Below, in pieces: positions 1 to 6,309 of a stretch of 8,958 nucleotides of DNA (position 1 is the first letter of the stretch; each line of letters begins with the position of its first letter). Under the pieces are notes generated by a model. The model was not told the origin of the DNA. It ran no database searches and was given only the letters and a program-made list of their open reading frames with translations. The DNA comes from an uncultured Coriobacteriaceae bacterium (GTDB lineage Bacteria > Actinomycetota > Coriobacteriia > Coriobacteriales > QAMH01), in the NCBI GenBank assembly GCA_902796975.1, contig CADBRF010000258.1, forward strand, positions 1-8,958, in the 5' to 3' direction. Position numbers and translations under genes: made by a program.

Positions 1-111
1 CTCTCCGACCCAGAGGAGTATGCGGCCATGAGCCACGCGAGTAACCCCTACGGTGACGGGCACGCGAGCGAGCGCATCGCGGACGTGCTGGCGGGGAGTG
101 CCCGTGGCTAG
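1..111 (+). CDS. wecB: UDP-N-acetylglucosamine 2-epimerase, C-terminal fragment
   Basis: Only the last 36 codons are present; the gene starts left of the window and ends at TAG 109-111. The visible protein includes YAAMSHASNPYGDGHASERI, which matches the conserved C-terminal NPYGDG-A-RI signature of non-hydrolysing UDP-GlcNAc 2-epimerases (WecB/MnaA). That family interconverts UDP-GlcNAc and UDP-ManNAc in the cytoplasm, supplying ManNAc-type precursors for surface polysaccharides. Its place directly before glycosyltransferase genes agrees with this. The stop overlaps the start of the next gene by 8 bases, so the two are probably co-translated. The family call is secure from the motif; integrity of the missing part cannot be judged. 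Confidence 0.88.
   Translation, partial: LSDPEEYAAMSHASNPYGDGHASERIADVLAGSARG
93..98 (+). promoter_or_regulatory. Ribosome binding site setting the GT4 start
   Basis: GGGGAG lies 5 bases before the GTG at 104-106. It favours that GTG over the GTG at 53, which would give 17 extra residues unlike any GT4 N-terminus. The site lies inside the end of the upstream epimerase gene. Confidence 0.55.
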
Positions 112-1183
112 CACGACAGACGCCCGGGTGCTCATGGTCGGTCCCGACCGCTCCCTCAGGGGTGGCATCGTATCAGTCGTAAACGGATATTTTGATGCGG
201 GGTTGCCCGCGCGCTGCGCATGTCTCGACTACCACGGTACCGGTGTCGGCACGAACCTTCTCACGAAGAGTTTAGCGTTCGCGAGGTCGCTTTCTGCATA
301 TAAGAGGGTTGTGGATGGTTATGACATCGTCCATCTGCACATCAGCGCCAAGGGGTCCTACAAGCGCAAGAAGATTATGGCGAGGATTGCGCGCGAGCGT
401 GGCAAACGAGTTATCCTGCACGAACACAGTGGTGAGTTCGCCCGTGACTTTGAGGCTGGTGACGACGCCTACCGGAAGGACGTGCGTGGCACGTTCGGGG
501 CTGCCGACCGGGTCATAGTCCTTTCTGAAGAGTGGCGAGACTACTTTACTACCAACGTGTGCGACGCATCCAAACTGGTCGTGTTGCATAATGGCGTGAA
601 AGTGCCGATTGAAATGTGCTCCCCCGGCTTGCATCAAGATGTCCTTTTCCTGGGTCGCCTTGACGAGAACAAGAGCCCCGATGTGCTCATGCGCGCGGCG
701 AGAGATGTTCTGGCGGAGTTCCCAACTATGAGGCTTGTCTTCGGCGGAGACGGCGACATTGACCGGTACAGAGTTCTTGCGGGGGAGCTCGAGATTGCTA
801 GTCGCTGTGATTTCTTAGATTGGGTGTCTGGTGAGGATAAGGAGCGACTCTTCCAGGGAGCGGGAATTTACTGCCTCCCTTCGAAGAATGAGGCCATGCC
901 GATGAGCGTGATGGAGGCGATGGCTCACGGCATCCCGACCATCGCCACCCGCGTCGGTGGCGTGCCCCAGCTCATCGAGGACGGTGTGGACGGCCTGCTG
1001 ATGGACGTGGATGACGAGGGGCGGCTCTCAGAGCTGCTGCTCGAGCTCGAGCGCTCGCCCGAGCGCAGAGCGGAAGTCGGTGCAGCGGGCCGCAGAAAGA
1101 TTCGAGACAAGTTCAGCATCGACGTCTCCATTGACAGGCTCGCGGGCGTCTACGAGGAACTGATGAGGGAGGCAGGCCAATGA
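104..1183 (+). CDS. GT4-family glycosyltransferase
   Basis: Predicted retaining GT-B glycosyltransferase of family GT4 (359 aa, normal length) that adds a sugar from a nucleotide donor to a lipid-linked repeat unit on the cytoplasmic membrane face. The N-terminal Rossmann half begins RVLMVGPDRSLRGGI (residues 8-22), with the glycine-rich acceptor-side loop usual in this family. The C-terminal donor domain shows LFLGRLDENKSPDVL (about 182-195) and the EX7E motif in EAMPMSVME (Glu263 and Glu271), followed by ATRVGG and DGLL. GTG 104 is chosen from its ribosome site and the position of the first beta strand. It overlaps the epimerase stop by 8 bases, and its own TGA overlaps the next ATG (ATGA). 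GC rises sharply in the last third: 29/60 G+C at 541-600 but 43/60 at 1021-1080, so the gene may be mosaic. Donor and acceptor sugars cannot be read from sequence. Confidence 0.9.
   Translation: MASTTDARVLMVGPDRSLRGGIVSVVNGYFDAGLPARCACLDYHGTGVGTNLLTKSLAFARSLSAYKRVVDGYDIVHLHISAKGSYKRKKIMARIARERGKRVILHEHSGEFARDFEAGDDAYRKDVRGTFGAADRVIVLSEEWRDYFTTNVCDASKLVVLHNGVKVPIEMCSPGLHQDVLFLGRLDENKSPDVLMRAARDVLAEFPTMRLVFGGDGDIDRYRVLAGELEIASRCDFLDWVSGEDKERLFQGAGIYCLPSKNEAMPMSVMEAMAHGIPTIATRVGGVPQLIEDGVDGLLMDVDDEGRLSELLLELERSPERRAEVGAAGRRKIRDKFSIDVSIDRLAGVYEELMREAGQ
896..933 (+). repeat. Imperfect inverted repeat inside the GT4 gene
   Basis: Left arm 896-907 (ATGCCGATGAGC) pairs with right arm 923-933 (GCTCACGGCAT) through 11 base pairs with one bulged A at 902. 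It lies in the EX7E coding region, exactly where GC content begins to rise. It is weaker than the repeats at 4356-4441 and 8487-8566 and could be chance. Confidence 0.4.
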
Positions 1184-1704
1184 GCGAGACGGCCAGGAAC
1201 ATGTGGCGAGTGGCGTATTCCGCGCTCGTGAAGTGGTGGCCGCAGAACCAGTGGTTCCCCCCTGCGGGGGCAGCGAGAGCCTTTTTTGCGAGGCACATAT
1301 GTGCGGAGACAGCGAAACACATCGCCATCGACCGCAACGCCACCTTCTCCTCGAAAGTCCATATGGGTGACTACGCCCGCATCGGCAAGGACTGTGAACT
1401 CCATGGAGAGGTGCATCTTGGTGACCACATTCTCATGGCTCCGGAATGTGTCTTCTACACCGCGAACCACGAGCATGGCAGCCTAGATGTGCCTATGGAT
1501 TTGCAGGGGGACACGGCCATGAATGCAATCTACGTCGGCAATTACGTATGGCTTGGGCGTCGAGTGATGGTCATGCCGGGTGTGCATATCGGTGATGGTT
1601 GCATAGTCGCCGCCGGCGCAGTGGTTACGAAGGACCTGCCTCCATATTGTGTGGGGGCATCCCTGCCAAGGTCATCGGCATGCGGAAAGACGATAAATGA
1701 TTAG
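1180..1704 (+). CDS. Left-handed beta-helix acetyltransferase, C-terminus frameshifted
   Basis: Predicted O- or N-acetyltransferase of the hexapeptide-repeat (maltose acetyltransferase/WcaF-like) family, probably acetylating a sugar of the repeat unit in the cytoplasm from acetyl-CoA. Hexapeptide turns run from about residue 50 to 150, for example MGDYARIGKDC, GEVHLGDHI, YVGNYVWLG and GVHIGDGCIVAAGAVVTKD. The likely catalytic His is His97 in TANHEH. The family normally ends with a G-x-PAKVIG segment; here the frame ends with SLPRSSACGKTIND instead. After a run of five G (1653-1657) another frame reads GGIPAKVIGMRKDDK and stops at TGA 1698-1700. With one extra G the protein would be 173 aa and would overlap the next ATG as ATGA. 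The core fold is intact, so activity may survive. The start is ATG 1180, coupled to the GT4 stop, with AGGGAGG at 1166-1172. Confidence 0.85.
   Translation: MSETARNMWRVAYSALVKWWPQNQWFPPAGAARAFFARHICAETAKHIAIDRNATFSSKVHMGDYARIGKDCELHGEVHLGDHILMAPECVFYTANHEHGSLDVPMDLQGDTAMNAIYVGNYVWLGRRVMVMPGVHIGDGCIVAAGAVVTKDLPPYCVGASLPRSSACGKTIND
1653..1657 (+). other. G5 tract at the acetyltransferase frameshift
   Basis: The tract sits at codons 158-159. With six G the reading would be Cys-Val-Gly-Gly-Ile-Pro-Ala-Lys-Val, the conserved C-terminal signature. It could be a sequencing or assembly indel, a fixed mutation, or a slippage switch. Confidence 0.75.
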
Positions 1705-2674
1705 CGTTATCATTCCCGCATACAACGCAGAGCGGTATCTGGAACAGTGCGTTGATAGCCTGCTAAGCTGCTATCGGGGAAGCGTCGAGGTTATTCTCGT
1801 GGATGACGGGTCGAAGGACTCCACTCCCGCCCTCTGTGACGCGCTGGCAAGGCAGTATCGGCAAGTGGTGACGGCTCTGCACAAGCCCAATGGTGGTGTT
1901 CAGACGGCCCGCAACCTCGGGTATTCGGCATCAAAGGGTGAATGGATTTGGTTCGTTGACTCCGACGATGTCGTGGCTCCGCAGGCCCTCGAGAAGCTCA
2001 TAGAAACTGCGGCCACCACGAAAGCCGACGCTGTCTACTTCAACATGACCATGTTCGAGGATGGTGCCGAGCCAGATTGGCAAGCGTCAAATCAGCTATG
2101 CATGGGCGTGATAAGCGCGAGCGATTTCCTCTCAGGATCCTATGTCCAAAGATATGACCATTACCTATGGGAGTACATCTTCAGAAAAGACGCGCTTGCT
2201 AAGATGTCATGTCCCAGACCGAGTGGTGCGGAGGGTCCCTGCCGCGAGGAGTTCTCATTTCTCGATGATCTCGTGTTCACCGAGGAGTTCCTGCGAATCG
2301 CCAGGTCGGTCGAAGTCGTCCCGGAGACGCTGTACGGGTACCGGCAGGTGGGGGCCTCGATCACCCATGCCACATCCCCTCTGGTGGCAGACAGCGCATT
2401 GAGGGCAATACGCGAGATCGATACATATCAGGTCCCCACTGAAGATGAGCTGCCCAAGGCCCTCATGTCAATCGGACTGCTCTTCAACGCCTATCGCGCC
2501 GCTGGCATGAGTGAGGGTGCGGCCGGCTTACGCTTGGAGATATCCCAGGAAATCACCGGCAGGGTGACGAAGGTTGGAAAGGCCAAGATGCCGCCTCGTC
2601 TCCTGGTGCGGTATGCCGCATTGCGCACCGGAATAGGCGACCTGATTCTTAGCCGACGGGAGAAGAGACATTGA
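1697..2674 (+). CDS. GT2-family glycosyltransferase
   Basis: Predicted inverting GT-A glycosyltransferase (325 aa) adding one sugar to the cytoplasmic lipid-linked repeat unit. The N-terminal nucleotide-sugar fold begins ISVIIPAYNAERYLEQCVDS (residues 2-21), followed by LVDDGSKDS (34-42), NGGVQTARNLG (65-75) and the metal-binding DXD motif in FVDSDD (86-91). The acceptor half contains LWEYIFRKDAL and FLDDLVF (Asp190-Asp191), where related enzymes usually have Glu-Asp, then YGYRQVGASIT. The C-terminal stretch of about 90 residues is variable. ATG 1697 overlaps the acetyltransferase stop at 1704 by 8 bases; in the frame-restored version the overlap would be ATGA. Its own TGA overlaps the next TTG start. 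The sugar specificity is unknown. Confidence 0.9.
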   Translation: MISVIIPAYNAERYLEQCVDSLLSCYRGSVEVILVDDGSKDSTPALCDALARQYRQVVTALHKPNGGVQTARNLGYSASKGEWIWFVDSDDVVAPQALEKLIETAATTKADAVYFNMTMFEDGAEPDWQASNQLCMGVISASDFLSGSYVQRYDHYLWEYIFRKDALAKMSCPRPSGAEGPCREEFSFLDDLVFTEEFLRIARSVEVVPETLYGYRQVGASITHATSPLVADSALRAIREIDTYQVPTEDELPKALMSIGLLFNAYRAAGMSEGAAGLRLEISQEITGRVTKVGKAKMPPRLLVRYAALRTGIGDLILSRREKRH

Positions 2675-3909
2675 CATCAACAGCAAGAGGATCGTTTGGC
2701 AGAGTCCCTGCGACCAAGACGCAAACAAAAGTCCAAAGGCCTTTCCTCGAGTACGTGGCAGCATTCTTCTTCGTGCTTACGTTCGTGATTAAGGCCTTTG
2801 TCGACGACGCATACACGATGGGCGACGTCTCCGCGACGGTTGCCTACACGAAGTACGTGACTGCAGCCATAGCCTGCCTGGCCGCATTCGCATGCGCCTT
2901 CAAGAGAGGCGAGCGGGTGTTCGTGAGGGAGTTTGACGAGCTGCTGGTCATATTTATGACGTTTAGCGTTGTCTCGATGATCTTGATGCTTGCCACCGGT
3001 GTGATGTCAAATGTCGTCTTCTTCGAACTGTTTAAGTTCGTCATGCCGATCATCTTGGCTTACTCCGTGCTGAACGCTATTGACAGCAAGACCTTTTATC
3101 GCTGCATGGTCATCATCCTGATAGCGTCCGTTGCGGGCTACCTGTACACGCTCGGCAAGGATAACGTGAGCATCTCTGATTTCCTCAATGCTGATTTCTC
3201 GACATCCGACTCAGCAACCGAGTCGTCCTCGTTTTCCGGAATCTCGCTCGTGCTCACGTTCTACTTTGCATTCTTTCGCAAAAGGAAGGTCTGGCTCGTG
3301 CTGGCTACGGCGTTCTGCATCCTCACGTTCAAGCGCATGGCGCTCGTTTTTGCTCTCGTTGCATTGATTATCAGCATCTTCGCGCCCCAGTTCATGGCGC
3401 GGCGGGTTTCTAAGAGAGTCGTGAATGCTCTCAAGCTCTTGACAATCGCCTTTGTCGCTCTTTGGGCCTGGATGCTCCTGCCGGACCAAGAAGGGTTGTT
3501 CATCCGTATCTTCAGCGACACGCCACGGATGTTCACCATGGGGCGTAGCGAGACGTTCCGCTATTTGCTGAGCAGCGGGTTTCAGAGCTATGGCTTCGGT
3601 TCCGCGAATGAGACGATTAACTCAGTGTTCGGCATGCCGTTCGAGATGGACCTAATCAAGATTGCCTTGGAGCTGACCCCTTTGGTGATGGTTCTCTTCG
3701 TCTGGCTCTACTGGGACGTCGCCGGCACGACCCTTTGGGGCGTGTTCATCATCGGCTTCTTCATGCTCAACATGGTTACGTCAGATTCGCTCACCTCGAA
3801 CTTCTGTCTCACGCTCGCATACATCACTTGCGGGCTGGTGGAGTACGGGACGCCAAAGAAGCTCGCAGGCAAAAAGGTGCGATTCTCGAAGCGTGGGGGC
3901 GCGAGATGA
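2671..3909 (+). CDS. wzy: Wzy-like polysaccharide polymerase
   Basis: Multi-pass membrane protein (412 aa), probably the polymerase that links flipped repeat units on the outer face of the membrane. I see roughly 11-12 hydrophobic segments, at about residues 26-41, 60-77, 89-109, 116-134, 143-161, 188-203, 206-238 (two), 251-270, 333-350, 355-371 and 375-391. A long polar loop lies at about 271-330 and contains MGRSETFRYLL (290-300) and SYGFGSANETINS. A large outside loop late in the protein and a G-R-S-x-x-x motif are usual in O-antigen polymerase/ligase-type proteins; primary sequence in this family is poorly conserved, so the call rests on topology and context. The start is TTG 2671, overlapping the previous TGA; no better start exists before the first membrane segment. 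The stop overlaps the next gene as ATGA. The C-terminal tail is strongly basic. An O-antigen ligase-like role is the main alternative. Confidence 0.75.
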   Translation: MTSTARGSFGRVPATKTQTKVQRPFLEYVAAFFFVLTFVIKAFVDDAYTMGDVSATVAYTKYVTAAIACLAAFACAFKRGERVFVREFDELLVIFMTFSVVSMILMLATGVMSNVVFFELFKFVMPIILAYSVLNAIDSKTFYRCMVIILIASVAGYLYTLGKDNVSISDFLNADFSTSDSATESSSFSGISLVLTFYFAFFRKRKVWLVLATAFCILTFKRMALVFALVALIISIFAPQFMARRVSKRVVNALKLLTIAFVALWAWMLLPDQEGLFIRIFSDTPRMFTMGRSETFRYLLSSGFQSYGFGSANETINSVFGMPFEMDLIKIALELTPLVMVLFVWLYWDVAGTTLWGVFIIGFFMLNMVTSDSLTSNFCLTLAYITCGLVEYGTPKKLAGKKVRFSKRGGAR

Positions 3910-4916
3910 CATCGCCGTGCATCTCCGTTGTCATCCCCGCCTACAACGCTGAAGAGCATCTGCGGGAATGTTTGGACTCCGTTCTCGCGCAGTCGGAGGT
4001 CGGCGAGGTCGTCATTGTGGACGACGGCTCGTCCGACGGAACCCGGGCACTGGCAGAGGATCTCGCTGACGAAGACCTGCGCGTCAGTGTCCTCCACCAG
4101 GAGAATGCCGGCGTATCGGTAGCGCGTAACAAGGGGATGGCCAAAGCATCTTACCCGTGGCTCGCCTTCGTGGACGCCGATGACATCATCCTCGATGGCT
4201 CGTTCGGCGCCCTGCTGGAAACGGCGGAGCGGTACGGCGCTGACATGACCTATGGCAACTTCTCCGCCCTGCGCAACGGCAAGATCGTTTCGTGGCCGGA
4301 CGAGTTTGCGGCGTTCGCACCGGGCGTCATACCCGCACGAAATATTGTCGCGAGTCTCGCCAACACGGGCCGAAACACTGTCTCGGGCTCGTGTTGGCGA
4401 GTCCTCTTCCGAGCTTCGTTCGTGAAGAGGACTCGGCAACAGTTTCCCGAGGGAATCGCCATGAGCGAGGACTACTACTTCATCCTCGGCTGCCTCATGA
4501 AAGACCCTACCGTCGCCTACGTCGACCGCACTGTCTACCTAGTGCGCCGTGAGGGTGGTTCGGCGACACAGTGCTACATGCCGGACCTCGAGCGAAGCAT
4601 GGACTTCGTTAACGGGCGGCTCCGCCGGGCCTGTGAGGGTGACGGTCTGCTCATGGACAGGTACTGGGAGTGTGTGGCGAATACAGCTATTGCGGCCTGC
4701 AGCAACCTATTCAAGGAGGGCACCCCCCTCGGTAGCTCTGAGAGGCGGAACGAGGTGCGGCGGATCATTCGAAAGTACCGGGAGGCCATAGGGCGGATTT
4801 CCCTTTCGGGAGGACTCGGCCGCAGCAGGTCGCTCGCGCTCAAGGTCGGTGCCGTGTGCCCGTGGGTGCTGTGGGCTACGCTGGAGGTCAAGCGAAGGGG
4901 TCGTTTGCATGCTTGA
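3906..4916 (+). CDS. GT2-family glycosyltransferase
   Basis: Second complete GT-A glycosyltransferase (336 aa), expected to add another sugar to the repeat unit. Its N-terminal domain shows ISVVIPAYNAEEHLRECLDS (residues 6-25), VIVDDGSSDGT (36-46), ENAGVSVARNKG (66-77) and the DXD motif in FVDADD (88-93). The acceptor half has SCWRVLFRASF (162-172), the FPEGIAMSEDYYF segment with the Glu188-Asp189 pair typical of the family, and YLVRREGGSAT. ATG 3906 is chosen because it overlaps the polymerase stop as ATGA and places the first beta strand at residue 6; extending the frame to 3735 would only add residues shadowing the polymerase gene. It overlaps the next ORF by 8 bases. An unusual pair of long inverted repeats lies inside it at 4356-4441, coding for about residues 151-179. 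Sugar specificity is unknown. Confidence 0.91.
   Translation: MTSPCISVVIPAYNAEEHLRECLDSVLAQSEVGEVVIVDDGSSDGTRALAEDLADEDLRVSVLHQENAGVSVARNKGMAKASYPWLAFVDADDIILDGSFGALLETAERYGADMTYGNFSALRNGKIVSWPDEFAAFAPGVIPARNIVASLANTGRNTVSGSCWRVLFRASFVKRTRQQFPEGIAMSEDYYFILGCLMKDPTVAYVDRTVYLVRREGGSATQCYMPDLERSMDFVNGRLRRACEGDGLLMDRYWECVANTAIAACSNLFKEGTPLGSSERRNEVRRIIRKYREAIGRISLSGGLGRSRSLALKVGAVCPWVLWATLEVKRRGRLHA
4356..4441 (+). repeat. Two overlapping inverted repeats sharing one arm
   Basis: Hairpin A: 4356-4367 (CTCGCCAACACG) is perfectly complementary to 4390-4401, and the pairing continues inward (4368-4371 with 4386-4389, one G-T wobble), giving a 16-pair stem with a 14-base loop. Hairpin B: 4398-4409 (CGAGTCCTCTTC) is perfectly complementary to 4424-4435, and continues outward after one mismatch (4392-4396 with 4437-4441), giving 17 of 18 pairs. 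The segment 4392-4401 belongs to both, so the two hairpins exclude each other. The repeats lie wholly inside the GT2 coding region and do not break the frame. No T-tract follows, so a terminator is unlikely. Confidence 0.85.
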
Positions 4917-5217
4917 GCACGATTCTGGCGGCACTTGCTCGGCCTCCATCATTCCTGTATACAACATCGAGAGCTACCTGCAGCGCTACATTGACAGCGT
5001 GTCCGCCCAGACTGCCAGGTCGTGCGAGGTGGTTTTCGTGGATGATGGTTCCGCCAATTCTTCGGACGCGATTTGCGATACGGTATCTCTTCGCGATTCG
5101 ATGTTCAAGGTGCTGCATAAGGAGAGCGGAGGTTTGTCCGATGTGGGGAACGCAGGGATTGACGCGGCATTGAGTCTCTCGAGTGCTGCCTTGATTACGG
5201 GTACGAAGAGAAGGTAG
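4909..5217 (+). pseudogene. Truncated GT2 glycosyltransferase remnant
   Basis: This 102-residue ORF is the N-terminal third of a GT2 enzyme. It contains ASIIPVYNIESYLQRYIDSV (residues 12-31), VFVDDGSANSSDAICD (42-57) and VLHKESGGLSDVGNAGID (68-85). The alignment to the family then ends: the segment leading to the metal-binding DXD is absent and the protein finishes with an unrelated tail, SLSSAALITGTKRR, at TAG 5215-5217. The usual A-R-N-x-G motif also reads V-G-N-A-G, so the conserved Arg is lost. Without DXD and the acceptor half it cannot be a working transferase. ATG 4909 overlaps the preceding gene by 8 bases and has GAAGGGG at 4894-4900, so it is probably still translated. The break coincides with a fall in GC content, as if a recombination event replaced the rest of the gene with the module that follows. 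Confidence 0.85.
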
Positions 5218-5222
5218 GCAAT
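5165..5222. other. Module junction with composition change
   Basis: Recognisable GT2 homology stops at about 5165 and a new gene starts at 5223. Hand counts give 39/60 G+C at 4621-4680 but 30/60 at 5401-5460, 25/60 at 6361-6420 and 24/60 at 6961-7020. The short frame before 5223 has a stop at 5160-5162 and no recognisable domain. I see no inverted or direct repeats typical of an insertion sequence, so homologous or illegitimate recombination between polysaccharide loci is the simplest reading. Confidence 0.6.
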
Positions 5223-6302
5223 ATGTCTTCTGATAACCGCAAGGTTGGTGTCGTGACGCTCCCAGGTCGGTTTAACTACGGAAACCGTCTACAAAACTAT
5301 GCAGTCATGCAAATCTGGCAGGAACTTGGCTTTAAACCAGAGACACTTGTCCTTGCTGAACGTCCGAATGCGGTACGCACATTGAAACGGACTCTGAAGC
5401 GTGTACTAGGCAGACCTATGGAGCTTCCCCTAGAAAAGAGCATGTCAAAAGAGCGCCTAGAAGCCTTCGACCGATTCAATAAGAGAATTAGTATAAGAAA
5501 GCTTAGCTCAATAGAGGGCAGTATAGCAGATCAGTACTGTCTATTTTCGGTCGGTAGCGACCAAGTTTGGAATCCTGGCTACATGGCCTACAACGAAGAT
5601 TGGTACTTTCTAGAATTCGCGCGACCAGAGCAGCGGGTTACTTTGGCGCCGAGCATTGGAGTCGACGAACTTAATCGTAGAGATGCCCGCTGCATTGCGA
5701 AAGGTGTACGGGGCTTCGAATACCTCTCCATTCGCGAGAAGCGTGGAGCGGAGCTCATTAAAGAGTGTTCAGGCCGTGATGCAGAGGTTGTCTGTGATCC
5801 AACGCTAGTTCTTGAGGCAGATGTTTGGCGTAGCGTTTCGGATCGGTATCTTACCCCGCGCGACCCGTATGTTTTCACCTATCTCCTTGGTGGAATTAGG
5901 GAGGATGCAGAATATGTGCTAGATAAAGTGACTGATGGCGGTCGCATCCCAGTTATCTCTCTGACCGATCGCGAGAAGCCGGGCGAGCCGCCTGCGGGAC
6001 CTGCAGAATTTATAAATCTGATTGATAATGCGCAGCATGTCATCACGGACTCGTTCCATGCTGCAGTGTTTTCCTGCTTGATGGAGACACCGCTCACGAT
6101 TGTGCGTCGCAGTGGCGGTGGAGCTGGAATGTTCTCGCGGCTCGAAACGCTTTCGAATACTCTTGGAATTGAGGAGAAAGTGTTTGGCGGGAAAGACTTC
6201 GAACTCTCCAAAGCCGGAGATTATGAGGGGGTATACGACAGGATCGCTGCAGAACGTAGCCACTTCATGAGATGTCTTGAGTCATCTCTCAGCAGTAGGT
6301 AG
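5223..6302 (+). CDS. Polysaccharide pyruvyl transferase family protein
   Basis: Member of the polysaccharide pyruvyl transferase family (Pfam PS_pyruv_trans; CsaB/PssM-like), 359 aa, normal length. Characterised members move pyruvate from phosphoenolpyruvate onto a sugar as a ketal; many capsule-cluster members have no proven substrate. Visible motifs are VVTLPGRFNYGNRLQNYAV (residues 10-28), SVGSDQVWNPGY (109-120), LSIREKRGAELI (168-179), VVCDPTLVLEADVW (189-202) and VITDSFHAAVFSCL (273-286); the D-S-F-H motif is a family hallmark. No signal peptide or membrane segment is seen, so it should be cytoplasmic. ATG 5223 has GAGAAGG at 5208-5214, 8 bases upstream, and lies 5 bases after the GT2 remnant. 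It is the first gene of a lower-GC module. Its likely functional partner is the FrhB-like gene two positions downstream. Family assignment is firm; pyruvyl transfer itself is inferred. Confidence 0.9.
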   Translation: MSSDNRKVGVVTLPGRFNYGNRLQNYAVMQIWQELGFKPETLVLAERPNAVRTLKRTLKRVLGRPMELPLEKSMSKERLEAFDRFNKRISIRKLSSIEGSIADQYCLFSVGSDQVWNPGYMAYNEDWYFLEFARPEQRVTLAPSIGVDELNRRDARCIAKGVRGFEYLSIREKRGAELIKECSGRDAEVVCDPTLVLEADVWRSVSDRYLTPRDPYVFTYLLGGIREDAEYVLDKVTDGGRIPVISLTDREKPGEPPAGPAEFINLIDNAQHVITDSFHAAVFSCLMETPLTIVRRSGGGAGMFSRLETLSNTLGIEEKVFGGKDFELSKAGDYEGVYDRIAAERSHFMRCLESSLSSR

Positions 6303-6306
6303 AGGA
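6301..6306 (+). promoter_or_regulatory. Ribosome binding site for the flippase gene
   Basis: AGAGGA lies 3 bases before ATG 6310, with AGTAGG at 6294-6299 as an alternative. This supports ATG 6310 over the upstream in-frame TTG at 6277, which would overlap the pyruvyl transferase gene by 26 bases. Confidence 0.45.
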
Positions 6307-6309
6307 TAT

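Noticed and set aside
53..103. Upstream GTG extension of the GT4 gene
   Set aside because: The extra 17 residues come from the overlapping epimerase gene and resemble no GT4 N-terminus; GTG 104 has a better ribosome site.
1039..1066. Self-complementary 14-base palindrome GCTCGAGCTCGAGC and a neighbouring 7-pair hairpin
   Set aside because: Arises in a Leu/Glu/Arg-rich coding stretch made of repeated CTC, GAG and CGC codons; low complexity is enough to explain it.
1257..1270. C-run/G-run hairpin in the acetyltransferase gene
   Set aside because: Only five pairs, at Pro/Ala/Gly codons, with no T-tract and no position effect that suggests a terminator.
3735..3905. 57-residue N-terminal extension of the second GT2 gene
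   Set aside because: It is a shadow of the polymerase gene; the ATGA overlap at 3906 and the GT2 first strand fix the start there.
3708..4439. Long open frame of 243 codons on the minus strand
   Set aside because: It lies antisense to the polymerase end and the GT2 gene, has no recognisable motif, and such frames are common opposite GC-rich genes with strong codon bias.
5163..5222. Open codons in frame before ATG 5223 that could extend the pyruvyl transferase protein
   Set aside because: There is no start codon in this stretch, a stop lies at 5160-5162, and the family N-terminus is already complete from Met 5223.
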